From a virus: 44,915 nt of DNA. Location: positions 1,473-46,387 of the IMG/VR virus record IMGVR_UViG_3300008119_000008. The stretch is one strand, 5' to 3'. The notes beneath the pieces are model-generated. The model did not search any database. It worked only from the letters and a program-made list of their open reading frames with translations, and was not told where the DNA came from. Every line of letters starts with the position of its first letter. The stretch's first letter is position 1. This document shows, one piece after another, positions 8,670 through 16,618 of the stretch. Position numbers and translations under genes: made by a program.

Positions 8670-9776
8670 ATGGCAAATAAATTTACACGATTTCTTAAAG
8701 GCGTAGGAGATGGTCTACTAACTCCTAAAGGTCAGGTAGCCAATTGGCAACACGCTACTAGATTGTTTATCGACGATACCATGCGCTTGGCACCACGAAC
8801 CAAGTTCATGTTCTATGTCCGCTTTGAAATTGATAAAACACTTTTAAAAGCACCGCAGTTTACAAATAAACATGCAGACGAAGTAGGATATCTTGTTAAG
8901 TCAGCAGACTTACCCAAATTTACTATGGATTCAGTAACCAAAAATCAATACAATAAGAAACATATTATCTATAAAAACTTTTCTTATGATCCGGTTAATT
9001 TAGCATTCCATGATGATAGCCAAGGTATTATGAATGCCCTGTGGGCGTTATATTTTGGGTACTATTCTGCAGATAGAAATTTGCCAGCGCAGGCATTTTC
9101 AAAATCTATTTCAACATATAGAAGTACAAATACCGGATTTGATAATTTTAGATACGGTCTAGACAATAATAAAAGTTTAGATATGTTTAAATCTATTTCA
9201 ATCTACACTATGAGTCGTAGACGATTTAATGGATATACTTTAATAAATCCTAAAATTACTTCGTGGAGTCATGGACAGGTTGCATATGATGCAAATGACT
9301 TTTTAGAAAATACTATGACAGTTAATTATGAGTCGGTAATTTATAGTTCGGGACAGGTTCAACGAAATAGTCCAACAGGGTTTGCAATGTTGCACTACGA
9401 CAATACTCCAAGCCCGTTATCAGTAGCAGGCGGCGGTGTGGCAAATTTATTTGGTCAAGGCGGCGTGTTAGACGGAATGGAAAGTATATTCGGCAACGTC
9501 AGTGATGGATCGGCATTTGGAAGCATAGGTGGATTTTTAGGTACCGCTATCTCGGCAGCTAACACTGTTAAAAATCTTAACAATCTTTCTAAGGAAGGAT
9601 TAAAGCGAGAAGCAATTAATATTATTAGTAGTCCGGCTGCAATATTAGGAATTGCAGGATCGGTAGGAGGTATTATTGGTTCAGTGTTTCCAAAGAACAC
9701 TCAGAATACCAACACAACTCCAGCAACACAAAAAGTAATGATAGCGGGCGATGCTGATATAAACGGATTTGCATAA
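8670..9776 (+). CDS. Baseplate / tail-tube initiator-like structural protein (gp54-like)
   Basis: 368 residues. Residues ~75-130 (VKSADLPKFTMDSV, IIYKNFSYDPVNLAFHDD, IMNALWALYF) match the pattern of T4 gp54, where a VKMPENRLSYE...ELDPLVISFRMD...MQDWV stretch occurs. gp54 and gp48 have a tube-like fold and start tube growth on the baseplate. The C-terminal third is Gly/Ala/Ile-rich and weakly hydrophobic (residues ~245-345). It sits directly downstream of the tube gene but in its own transcription unit. gp48, or a second tube paralogue, are alternatives. The start follows a late motif with 5 nt spacing. Confidence 0.6.
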   Translation: MANKFTRFLKGVGDGLLTPKGQVANWQHATRLFIDDTMRLAPRTKFMFYVRFEIDKTLLKAPQFTNKHADEVGYLVKSADLPKFTMDSVTKNQYNKKHIIYKNFSYDPVNLAFHDDSQGIMNALWALYFGYYSADRNLPAQAFSKSISTYRSTNTGFDNFRYGLDNNKSLDMFKSISIYTMSRRRFNGYTLINPKITSWSHGQVAYDANDFLENTMTVNYESVIYSSGQVQRNSPTGFAMLHYDNTPSPLSVAGGGVANLFGQGGVLDGMESIFGNVSDGSAFGSIGGFLGTAISAANTVKNLNNLSKEGLKREAINIISSPAAILGIAGSVGGIIGSVFPKNTQNTNTTPATQKVMIAGDADINGFA

Positions 9777-10148
9777 ATGAGTAGTAATAGTTTACCCTTA
9801 ACAACAGTTGCAGATAGCGCACAAGCTACTAAATTATTTTTTGATCAGTACGGTATTAGCCCGTTAGAATTTTCAGCCAACGAAGTTTCAGCAGCAGTTG
9901 GTTTCTTTGAATCAAAAGGATTCAGCACTGACGCGGCATTAACTACTGCATCAGCAATTTTAAAACAGGCCAAGATAGATGGCATCCCTGTTTTTAAATT
10001 GTTAGACACCCTTAAGGGATTTGATAGTTTACAACTATCTGCACTAGTTAGTGAAATTCTTAACAACAATCGAAAGTCAACATCGACGTTAGGGTTTAGA
10101 TATTTAAATATACCTAAAACGGAAATTCTAAGAAACATATCTCCATAA
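9777..10148 (+). CDS. Conserved small protein between tail and head-completion genes
   Basis: 123 residues, mostly helical by composition. The start ATG directly follows the TAA of the upstream gene; the stop shares one base with the next ATG (TAATG). I recognise the general pattern (AAVGFFESKGFSTDAALTTASAILKQAK, FKLLDTL, SALVSEILNNNRKSTSTLGFR) as one that recurs near tail genes of T4-like marine phages, but I know of no established function. Co-expression with a baseplate-type protein and gp4 suggests a virion or assembly role. No enzymatic motif or membrane segment is seen. Confidence 0.7.
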   Translation: MSSNSLPLTTVADSAQATKLFFDQYGISPLEFSANEVSAAVGFFESKGFSTDAALTTASAILKQAKIDGIPVFKLLDTLKGFDSLQLSALVSEILNNNRKSTSTLGFRYLNIPKTEILRNISP

Positions 10149-10588
10149 TGGCAAAGTTTGCTCAAGGTCGTTTTGAAATGAAAAATGTCGACAAATACGT
10201 TGGCAAGAAAACACCACTGGCTCGCAGTAGTTGGGAGTTTGTTTTTATGAGAATGCTTGATGAACACCAAGGAGTTCAAAGTTGGGCAAGCGAAAGTATT
10301 CAAATTCCCTATAGAGATCCGTTAACAGGAAAGTATACAATATACGTGCCTGATTTCTTTATTGTATATGTAGATAAAAACGGTAAAAAGCATGCAGAAG
10401 TTGTTGAAGTTAAACCTGAGAGTCAAACAGTATTAGAAAAAGTAGGCAAAAGTCAATACAATCAACAGCAGTATGTGAAAAATATGGCCAAATGGGAAGC
10501 TGCTACTGCTTGGTGCAAGCAACAAGGTGTTAAGTTCCGTATAGTTAACGAAGGTGATATTTTCCATCAGGGCAAAAAACGCAGATAA
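10148..10588 (+). CDS. 4: Head completion nuclease gp4-like (TnsA-type fold)
   Basis: 146 residues, matching T4 gp4 (about 150). The restriction-nuclease-type core is visible: E30 in SSWE, D69 in VPDFF and E87-V-K89 in VVEVKPES, the E...D...ExK layout shared with TnsA. T4 gp4 (also called gp50) trims or seals the packaged DNA end before tail joining. It overlaps the preceding gene by one base and is followed 8 nt later by the small terminase gene, a sensible grouping of packaging and head-completion functions. The nuclease residues are seen; the role is taken from the T4 family. Confidence 0.83.
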   Translation: MAKFAQGRFEMKNVDKYVGKKTPLARSSWEFVFMRMLDEHQGVQSWASESIQIPYRDPLTGKYTIYVPDFFIVYVDKNGKKHAEVVEVKPESQTVLEKVGKSQYNQQQYVKNMAKWEAATAWCKQQGVKFRIVNEGDIFHQGKKRR

Positions 10589-10591
10589 GTA
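10584..10591 (+). promoter_or_regulatory. Degenerate late promoter motif GATAAGTA, 4 nt before ATG
   Basis: GATAAGTA overlaps the stop of gp4 and is followed by AAGT and the ATG of the small terminase. It differs from GATAAATA at one base. The AAGT spacer is identical to that before the large terminase gene. Confidence 0.4.
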
Positions 10592-10595
10592 AAGT

Positions 10596-11075
10596 ATGAC
10601 TAAAAAATTAGAAACTCTTTTTAATTTAGAAGATTCAAAAGTTGACGACACTCCTATTCCTGTTTCTGTAGTAGAGCATACAGAAGTAAAAAGCCTAGAC
10701 GATAGTTATCGTGCGGTTCAAGAAATTACACGCGGTCTGCCACAAATACAAGAACTAGATAACATAGACGAGCATGAATTAGATGCATTAGCATCTAAGG
10801 CAGAACAAGCATATGACGATTTAATGGATTTGGGTATGAACGTTGAAGTTCGGTATGCCAGTCGCATATTTGAAGTAGCTAGTTCAATGATGAATAATGC
10901 TATCAGTGCCAAAACGGCTAAGATTGATAAAAAATTGAAAGCCATTGACATCCAGATGAAAAAGTATAAAATTGACAAAGACAACAACGAAGACCCAAAT
11001 GATGTTATTAACGGGCAGGGATACATTATCACTGACCGCAACGAGCTCCTTAAGAAATTGGGTCAAAAGGACTAA
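10596..11075 (+). CDS. 16: Terminase small subunit gp16-like
   Basis: 159 residues, close to T4 gp16 (164). It is acidic at the N terminus, then has a helical core (SKAEQAYDDLMDLGMNVEVRYASRIFEVASSMMNNAISAKTAK is the region at ~70-110, predicted helical hairpin) and ends in TDRNELLKKLGQKD, comparable with the PTELMDEIG end of T4 gp16. The small subunit forms a ring that recognises DNA and stimulates the gp17 ATPase. It is separated from gp17 by two other genes, whereas the two are adjacent in T4. Its stop codon lies inside the late promoter of the next gene. Confidence 0.72.
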   Translation: MTKKLETLFNLEDSKVDDTPIPVSVVEHTEVKSLDDSYRAVQEITRGLPQIQELDNIDEHELDALASKAEQAYDDLMDLGMNVEVRYASRIFEVASSMMNNAISAKTAKIDKKLKAIDIQMKKYKIDKDNNEDPNDVINGQGYIITDRNELLKKLGQKD

Positions 11076-11078
11076 ATA
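11071..11078 (+). promoter_or_regulatory. Late promoter motif ACTAAATA, 5 nt before ATG
   Basis: ACTAAATA contains the TAA stop of gp16. GTACT separates it from the ATG at 11084. No ribosome site is present. One stretch of 13 bases therefore serves as stop codon, promoter and start spacing. Confidence 0.7.
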
Positions 11079-11083
11079 GTACT

Positions 11084-11671
11084 ATGAAGACTTTTAAAGA
11101 ATACCTTGCCGAAGGCAAAAAAGTATACGACTTTAAGATTAAAGTTGCGGGCGAACTGCCTGAAAAATTCCAAGAAAATCTAAAAGAAAAGCTAGGACGT
11201 TGCGGAGTTAAGACTCTTGAAAAAGTTGCTACCACTCCAATACAAGCACAGCCTTTAGATTTTCCAGATTATCCAAACTGCGAAGTAACCATATTTGAAG
11301 TTGTTTGTGAATATCCAATTACATCCCCTGAAATAATTAACGACATTAAAACAATGGGGCTACCAGAAAGCAGCTTCCGTGTTCGTGGTGCTAATGAGCC
11401 TGTTGAAAACGAACAGTTACTAGCATCGTTAGAGTCAACAGGTAAAGCATTGTTGGATGATGGTCAATATAAAGAAGCTGACAAAGTAAAAGTAAAAGAT
11501 TACTTTGGCGACGACTTTAACAAAAGTTTCTTAAAAGATTTAGAGAAAACATCTAAAACCTCAAAGAAAGAAAGAGGTATTGGTGAATATAAATTAGCAA
11601 AAACAAAAACAGCTGGATCTGTTAGTCCCATGACTAAGATCGATAATCCAGTACCAGTTAAGGGAAAATAA
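11084..11671 (+). CDS. Candidate internal head protein with T4-type capsid-targeting sequence
   Basis: 195 residues. The first eleven residues, MKTFKEYLAEG, closely resemble the capsid-targeting peptide of T4 internal proteins (MKTYQEFIAE followed by A), which the gp21 protease cuts after Glu. Cleavage here would fall after E10. The rest is Lys/Glu-rich: residues ~15-95 resemble a small alpha/beta domain (YDFKIKVAGELPEKFQENLKE, CEVTIFEVVCEYPITS) and the C-terminal ~60 residues are basic. T4 internal proteins are packed in the head and injected with DNA. Late expression fits. The function after injection is unknown; a prohead core role is an alternative. Confidence 0.6.
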   Translation: MKTFKEYLAEGKKVYDFKIKVAGELPEKFQENLKEKLGRCGVKTLEKVATTPIQAQPLDFPDYPNCEVTIFEVVCEYPITSPEIINDIKTMGLPESSFRVRGANEPVENEQLLASLESTGKALLDDGQYKEADKVKVKDYFGDDFNKSFLKDLEKTSKTSKKERGIGEYKLAKTKTAGSVSPMTKIDNPVPVKGK

Positions 11672-11673
11672 AA

Positions 11674-12522
11674 ATGAATTTTCAAGATTTGATGAACAAG
11701 ATGCGTGAACTAGACGCTCCTATTGCTGAATCAACAGTCGAAGAATGTGGCCAGCCAATGGGCATGATGACACAGTCAATGGACAAACCAGATACACCGC
11801 CACCAAGTATGAGTGTTAATCTAAATGCTCAAGGATTAGATGATATTGCTGAATTAATGAAGTTGATGACTAAAGTTAATCCAGACATGATTAATCAACC
11901 AGCAGCACCTACGACTGCAATTGACCCAATGGGTATGCCGAGTCTAACTCCTCCAGGCCCAAGCATTTCACCATTAAGCCTAGGTAATTTAGATTCCGGT
12001 CCATTAAAAATGCTTCCAGATATGGATGCTGACAATGACGAAATGCCAGGCGGCGAAATGGATAAAGACGACAGTCCTGTTGCAGATATTCAAAAAGCTA
12101 TGGGTGATCAAGACGGCGATGGCGATCATGACATGGATGATCACGACATGGAAAAGAAAAAAGACAACAAGCCAGAAGATGAAGCTGCTGAGCCAGAAGG
12201 CGACGATGACGATATCATGAATCATCTTAATAAAGAATTAAAACCTTATGATGATCACGTAGCCAAGCTAAAAGCAGACAACAATAAAGAACAGGAAGAA
12301 GCAAGTCCAGCTGGATTCGATCAAGCTACTACCAGTCCTGACCCAGAATTCAAAGACACTGATTACATGGTAAACAAACTTGCAGGCGGCTTAAACAAGC
12401 CAAAGACTATGACTAAGCATGGTTATCAGCAAGGTGATAACCCAATGGCAATGACAGACGGCGATCTACGTGCTAGTATCCGTGCAGAATTAATGCAACG
12501 GTTAGCTGAAGCTAAAAAATAA
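11674..12522 (+). CDS. Acidic low-complexity late protein, possible prohead core/scaffold component
   Basis: 282 residues, starting after an AAGGGA ribosome site 2 nt past the upstream gene. Composition is extreme: Met/Pro/Asp-rich at residues ~25-130, then an Asp/His-rich tract (near DQDGDGDHDMDDHDMEKKK, ~147-165) that resembles a calcium-binding DxDxDG loop, then Glu/Lys-rich sequence and a helical end (LRASIRAELMQRLAEAKK). No enzyme motif is seen. Its place between small and large terminase, together with the internal-protein candidate, suggests a head core or scaffold component. That is inference; disordered virion proteins of other kinds are possible. Confidence 0.6.
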   Translation: MNFQDLMNKMRELDAPIAESTVEECGQPMGMMTQSMDKPDTPPPSMSVNLNAQGLDDIAELMKLMTKVNPDMINQPAAPTTAIDPMGMPSLTPPGPSISPLSLGNLDSGPLKMLPDMDADNDEMPGGEMDKDDSPVADIQKAMGDQDGDGDHDMDDHDMEKKKDNKPEDEAAEPEGDDDDIMNHLNKELKPYDDHVAKLKADNNKEQEEASPAGFDQATTSPDPEFKDTDYMVNKLAGGLNKPKTMTKHGYQQGDNPMAMTDGDLRASIRAELMQRLAEAKK

Positions 12523-12540
12523 TCAGGTCGAAATAAACCA

Positions 12541-12567
12541 AATAGGCTCTACGGAGCCTATTTTTTT
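12541..12567 (+). terminator. Intrinsic terminator before the large terminase gene
   Basis: AATAGGCTC (12541-12549), loop TACG, GAGCCTATT (12554-12562) running into a T tract to 12567. Strong stem with a stable tetraloop. Confidence 0.9.
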
Positions 12568-12568
12568 C

Positions 12569-12576
12569 AGTAAATA
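12569..12576 (+). promoter_or_regulatory. Late promoter motif AGTAAATA, 4 nt before ATG
   Basis: AGTAAATA begins one base after the terminator T-tract. AAGT separates it from the ATG at 12581. Same terminator-promoter-start cassette as at 8629-8670 and 16064-16106. Confidence 0.65.
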
Positions 12577-12580
12577 AAGT

Positions 12581-14167
12581 ATGGCAAAATCACTAGACGG
12601 TAATTTAATTAAAAAGGCGCATGCTCCTCAGCGATATACGTTAGAGGAAGTCAAGCATCTAGAAGCCTGTATGGACCCAGTAACTGGCCCAATATACTTT
12701 GCTAAAAATTTTTTAAAAATTCAACATCCTGTAAGGGGATCGATTCCTTTTATCCCATATGATTATCAAGAAAGACTAATCGATGCCTATCACAATAACA
12801 AGCAATGTATTGCTATGTTACCGCGTCAAATGGGCAAGACTACCTGTGCCTGTGCCTACTTGTTATGGTATACCATGTTTGTGCCAGAAGCACAGGTTCT
12901 TATTGCTGCTCACAAGTACGAAGGTGCGCAGGATATTATGAATCGTTATCGATTTGGCTACGAGAACTTGCCAGACTTTATTCGTGCAGGTGTGTACAGC
13001 TACAATAGAAACACTATTGAATATGACAACGGTGCTCGTATACAGGCAGTGACAACTACAGAAAACACCGGTCGTGGTAAATCTCTTTCATTAATTTATT
13101 GCGATGAGTTTGCGTTTGTGCAACCTCCAGAGAAAGCCAAAGAATTCTGGACTGCACTAAGTCCAACACTATCAACAGGTGGTAAGTGTATTATTACTTC
13201 AACACCTAACTCAGACGAAGATCAGTTTGCGTTAATTTGGACTGAAGCTAATAAACGATTTGACGAGTTTGGCAATGAACAAAAACTAGGTACTAACGGA
13301 TTTTATAGCTTCTTTGCACACTGGGCAGAGCATCCAGATCGCGACGAAGAGTGGGCCAAGGAAGAACGCAGCAAGATCGGTGAGGAGAGATTCCGCCGAG
13401 AATTTGATTGCGAATTCTTGATTTTTGACGAAACATTAATCAACGCAGTACGTCTTGCAGAACTCAAAGGCACAGAACCCACAATGACAATGGGTCAGAC
13501 ACGATGGTACAAAGACATTAATCCACAGGCAACATATCTTGTAGCATTAGATCCTAGTTTAGGAACTGGCGGAGACAACGGTGCTATTCAGGTATATGAA
13601 ATGCCAAGCATGGAACAAGTTGCCGAATGGTTTCACAATATGACTCCTGTACAAAGCCAGGTAAAACACATGCGTGAAATTTGTAAGTACATTCAAGATA
13701 GAGGTCAAGAAAAAGGTGGAACTCCTCAGATTTATTATAGTGTAGAAAACAATACACTAGGTGAAGCTGCCTTGATTGTCATCAATAACATCGGTGAAGA
13801 GCAATTTCCTGGATTATTTTTAAGCGAACCTATTAGGAAAGGACATGTACGTAAGTTCCGCAAAGGATTTAATACTACACATAAAACAAAGATTTCTGCG
13901 TGTAGTCAATTAAAACACATGTTAGAACAACAAAAGATGAAAATACGTTCTAAGCCTTTAATTTCAGAGCTTAAAACATTTGTAGCACACGGGGTAGGAT
14001 TTGGTGCTAAAACCGGAGAGCACGACGATTTAGTATCCGCTACATTGCTTATTATACGCATGGCCGCGGTGCTAGCAGACTGGGATCCTAAGATTTACGA
14101 AAAAATGACAGATAGAATTACTGAAGATCAGATGCCCATGCCAATCTTTGTATCTAGCAGTATGTGA
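12581..14167 (+). CDS. 17: Terminase large subunit gp17-like
   Basis: 528 residues (T4 gp17 is 610). The ATPase part has a Walker A variant LPRQMGKTT near residue 80 and a Walker B LSLIYCDEFAF near 170, followed by a STPN coupling motif. The C-terminal RNase H-like nuclease has VALDPSLGTGGDNGA near 325, an acidic SVENN strand and a final HDDLVSATLL motif near 485, giving the metal-binding acids. It pumps DNA into the prohead and cuts the concatemer. It is transcribed from its own late promoter after a terminator and is not next to gp16. No intron or intein is seen. Confidence 0.93.
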   Translation: MAKSLDGNLIKKAHAPQRYTLEEVKHLEACMDPVTGPIYFAKNFLKIQHPVRGSIPFIPYDYQERLIDAYHNNKQCIAMLPRQMGKTTCACAYLLWYTMFVPEAQVLIAAHKYEGAQDIMNRYRFGYENLPDFIRAGVYSYNRNTIEYDNGARIQAVTTTENTGRGKSLSLIYCDEFAFVQPPEKAKEFWTALSPTLSTGGKCIITSTPNSDEDQFALIWTEANKRFDEFGNEQKLGTNGFYSFFAHWAEHPDRDEEWAKEERSKIGEERFRREFDCEFLIFDETLINAVRLAELKGTEPTMTMGQTRWYKDINPQATYLVALDPSLGTGGDNGAIQVYEMPSMEQVAEWFHNMTPVQSQVKHMREICKYIQDRGQEKGGTPQIYYSVENNTLGEAALIVINNIGEEQFPGLFLSEPIRKGHVRKFRKGFNTTHKTKISACSQLKHMLEQQKMKIRSKPLISELKTFVAHGVGFGAKTGEHDDLVSATLLIIRMAAVLADWDPKIYEKMTDRITEDQMPMPIFVSSSM

Positions 14168-14173
14168 TAAATA
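14166..14173 (+). promoter_or_regulatory. Late promoter motif GATAAATA, 5 nt before ATG
   Basis: GATAAATA overlaps the TGA stop of the terminase gene. CAACT separates it from the ATG at 14179. No ribosome site. Confidence 0.72.
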
Positions 14174-14178
14174 CAACT

Positions 14179-16020
14179 ATGGACGCAACAAACAATATCG
14201 CTACGGATTTATTTTATAAAATTAGAAGCCGCTTCACGGGTCTTAAATTAGGCGCTGAAACGGGCCAAGTAACCATTAATCCTGAAGATGCAAGGTTCTT
14301 TGATTTTGATTATGTAGAAGAAGGTAATACCATTGGACATGTTAGCATAAGTCTAGCAGAAGTTAATTCTATGAAAGTATACTTCTCTACAGGTATTACA
14401 GAATCAATGGATCCTAGAGAAAAGAAAAACTGGTACAATTTTTTAAGAGAATTGCGTATGTTTGCTAAACGTAGACTAATGAGTTTTGATACTAGAGATA
14501 TCACTAAAGACAATTTAGATAAACGTGATTACTCATTTTTAAGTCAACACAGCAAACCTGCAACACCCCCAAATACGGTAACAACACAAGTCGGAGAAAG
14601 TGTAATGAACGAAAGCTCACTATATGGCTCAAAAACAATGAGCTATCAGAAATTAGAAGATACTCGCTTAATTATTAAACATAGTCAAGCATTAGCAGAT
14701 GATATGCAACCAGGAGCAAGATCAAGAAATATTTCTGGACTATTTGTTGAAAACGGTGAAGGCGAACGTTTTAAATACCCGTTTATTCACTTAGCAGGTG
14801 CCCGTGCAATGCAACGTCACGTGGCCAACGGTGGTATGCCGTATGATGACGTTGGTAAAAGTATTATTGGAATGAGTGAAGAAATTGCTCAACTAAAGAG
14901 CTTTGGCAACTATGTTGTTCGAAACGACCTAATGAATTCAGACACAAACGGCATTGTAGAAAAAAGTTCAAATCAATTAAATTCTTTAAGAGAGATGATC
15001 GCTAAACTTGCAAAACAAAGTCATTACGAGGCTTACAAAAATTCTTTTCAGGCACACAGCCCAATGGAAGTACCGCAAGATGTTGTAGAAGATTTTACAG
15101 AAAAATTTACAGTTAAAAACTTTAAAGAAGATATCAAATCTGTATTTCCGGTATTGTACAGATTAATGCAAGAAGATAATACCATAGGCTATGACGACAT
15201 AGTCGCAATGACCACACAAGAAGATTTCTCAAACGACGATGATGAAATTAATACAACTCCAGAGGCATTTGATCCGTTTGCACGTTTTGAAAACTGGGCA
15301 ATGGCCCTAGGCGAAGAAAGTGGCATCCAGAGTGATGATCAAGAAACCAAGGCCACTGCAATTAAAGAGTTACAAGAATTAGTAGGACAACATTTTCCAG
15401 CAGGTGACAATGGCATGAACGCTATTCAAAGTCTAAAAGGAATTGTTGACGATTCAAGATTATATCAAGAAATTAAACAACAGGCAAAAGAAGAAGGCGA
15501 CGATTCGTGTGTAAGAGGTCTAGTAAAAGATTGGCTAGAACAAAATGCACCCGATGTAGTTAATGAATTAGACTTTGGCGATTATCAAGAAGAAGAACCT
15601 GCAGGCGAAGAGCCGGTGACAGCCCAAGGGGGTGAAGAAACTGCACCAGAAGAAGTCCCGCGAGAATCTGATGATAAGCAAGATGATACCCCGCCATGGG
15701 ATAATGACGACGAAGAATCAAATTTTAAAAAGCCCAACAATCCAAATCGTACAGGCCAAGATAGTGCTAGAGCATTAGCTCAAAAAGGCATGAAGCAACA
15801 AATGAATGTGAAAGAGATTGCTGAATTTGTTCATAGTTTTTATGATAGAGATTCAGGAACTTTTCCTAAAGGGCCAGAAGGAGTCGCTACAATGGTAGGC
15901 AAGAAATTTGGCGAGCAAGCAGAAGCCGTTGCTCGAAAGTTTGTTGAAAGAATGGCTCCACAACAACAATCACCAGAGATAGCAGAACTAGCTCGTATTA
16001 AAGAACTAGCTAGTTGGTAA
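14179..16020 (+). CDS. Large late protein of unknown function downstream of terminase
   Basis: 613 residues from the ATG at 14179; a GTG at 14164 is in frame but lies upstream of the promoter-spaced ATG. Residues ~1-115 look like a compact domain (FYKIRSRFTGLKLGAETGQVTINPEDARFF region). Residues ~140-270 contain SLYGSKTMSYQKLEDTRLIIKHS and a YPFIHLAGARAMQRHVANGG stretch. The C-terminal half is acidic, with a Glu/Pro/Asp linker (~470-520) followed by a Lys-containing helical domain. I recognise it only as a protein type seen next to terminase in T4-like marine phages. Late promoter and position suggest a virion or packaging-associated protein. No catalytic motif was identified. Confidence 0.7.
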   Translation: MDATNNIATDLFYKIRSRFTGLKLGAETGQVTINPEDARFFDFDYVEEGNTIGHVSISLAEVNSMKVYFSTGITESMDPREKKNWYNFLRELRMFAKRRLMSFDTRDITKDNLDKRDYSFLSQHSKPATPPNTVTTQVGESVMNESSLYGSKTMSYQKLEDTRLIIKHSQALADDMQPGARSRNISGLFVENGEGERFKYPFIHLAGARAMQRHVANGGMPYDDVGKSIIGMSEEIAQLKSFGNYVVRNDLMNSDTNGIVEKSSNQLNSLREMIAKLAKQSHYEAYKNSFQAHSPMEVPQDVVEDFTEKFTVKNFKEDIKSVFPVLYRLMQEDNTIGYDDIVAMTTQEDFSNDDDEINTTPEAFDPFARFENWAMALGEESGIQSDDQETKATAIKELQELVGQHFPAGDNGMNAIQSLKGIVDDSRLYQEIKQQAKEEGDDSCVRGLVKDWLEQNAPDVVNELDFGDYQEEEPAGEEPVTAQGGEETAPEEVPRESDDKQDDTPPWDNDDEESNFKKPNNPNRTGQDSARALAQKGMKQQMNVKEIAEFVHSFYDRDSGTFPKGPEGVATMVGKKFGEQAEAVARKFVERMAPQQQSPEIAELARIKELASW

Positions 16021-16063
16021 CAATTGTTCGTAGCAGTTAGAGTCTAGTTAACTCTATTAGATT

Positions 16064-16087
16064 GAGCACTTAGGTGCTCTTTCTTTT
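16064..16087 (+). terminator. Intrinsic terminator after the 613-residue late gene
   Basis: GAGCAC (16064-16069), loop TTAG, GTGCTC (16074-16079), then TTTCTTTT. A second, weaker inverted repeat (TTAGAGT / ACTCTATTA, ~16038-16060) lies just before it. Confidence 0.85.
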
Positions 16088-16092
16088 GGCTT

Positions 16093-16100
16093 TATAAATA
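16093..16100 (+). promoter_or_regulatory. Consensus T4 late promoter TATAAATA, 5 nt before ATG
   Basis: Perfect TATAAATA, followed by TGTGT and the ATG at 16106. It starts a few bases after the preceding terminator. An in-frame ATG at 16100 overlaps the promoter itself and is less likely to be the start. Confidence 0.8.
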
Positions 16101-16105
16101 TGTGT

Positions 16106-16330
16106 ATGAGAAATCTCAATATCTTTTTTAGTCTAGCACCAGCACCTGCATTTCTGTTAGGAGCAGCGATCAGCTATGCATACTCACATCACAACATATG
16201 CGGCGCATTTACTCTAGAAATGCCTATCATGTGGTTAATTATGGCAGCGGCACACATCAGTCCTTGGCTCATGTGGTGGCAGCAAAGAAAGTTTCAAAAA
16301 TTCCAAACTCGTCCTGATAAACAGCAGTGA
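16106..16330 (+). CDS. Small two-helix membrane protein, late expressed; holin candidate
   Basis: 74 residues from the ATG chosen by promoter spacing. Two hydrophobic segments are visible, residues ~6-27 (FFSLAPAPAFLLGAAISYAY) and ~38-58 (MPIMWLIMAAAHISPWLMWW), followed by a basic hydrophilic tail (QQRKFQKFQTRPDKQQ). Late expression, two transmembrane helices and a charged C terminus are compatible with a class II holin, but no neighbouring lysozyme gene is seen and other membrane roles remain possible. The 3' end overlaps the convergent 83-residue gene by 37 nt. Confidence 0.65.
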   Translation: MRNLNIFFSLAPAPAFLLGAAISYAYSHHNICGAFTLEMPIMWLIMAAAHISPWLMWWQQRKFQKFQTRPDKQQ

Positions 16331-16545
16331 TAGTGTCCATCCAGCACTGACAATATATCTTTATATAAATTCCACAATCTATCCGGATATTGCTCATAGT
16401 AGCCCGAGTCAATATAGCCTATGTCATAGGCCTTTACTATACCGTACGGACCACGTATGTACATGTTTGTAATAATACCGTGATCTGATTCGCCCAGTAG
16501 TTCCTGAGCAAACAGTAGTTGGGAGTCAATGTGTTGCCAATCCAT
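16294..16545 (-). CDS. Small hypothetical protein, minus strand
   Basis: 83 residues, rich in Tyr, Asp and Gly (NMYIRGPYGIVKAYDIGYIDSGYYEQYPDRLW), with a Cys pair and two His near the C terminus (GHYHCC). The composition is that of a folded protein, not a shadow frame, and no other convincing gene covers most of the region. No family is recognised. It is convergent with the membrane-protein gene. Upstream sequence has an A+T-rich TATACT-like element but no convincing -35, so its regulation is unclear. Confidence 0.6.
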   Translation of the reverse strand: MDWQHIDSQLLFAQELLGESDHGIITNMYIRGPYGIVKAYDIGYIDSGYYEQYPDRLWNLYKDILSVLDGHYHCCLSGRVWNF

Positions 16546-16618
16546 ATAGTATATAGTCGCTTTTTATTTTGGCTAGATTGATTGTCAACTAATCACCGAC
16601 CTGCCGCGTTATATATAT

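Noticed and set aside
9845-10303. 152-codon minus-strand open frame opposite the 123-residue gene and gp4
   Set aside because: The plus-strand genes show family patterns and overlap-coupled starts; the minus frame has no recognisable pattern or promoter.
12004-12225. Open frames on both strands inside the acidic protein gene
   Set aside because: They mirror the Asp/Met-rich repeats of the real gene and have biased, non-protein-like composition.
12581-14167. Intron or intein in the large terminase
   Set aside because: The reading frame is continuous, with motifs at normal distances; the HNH gene is far away and not within a split gene.
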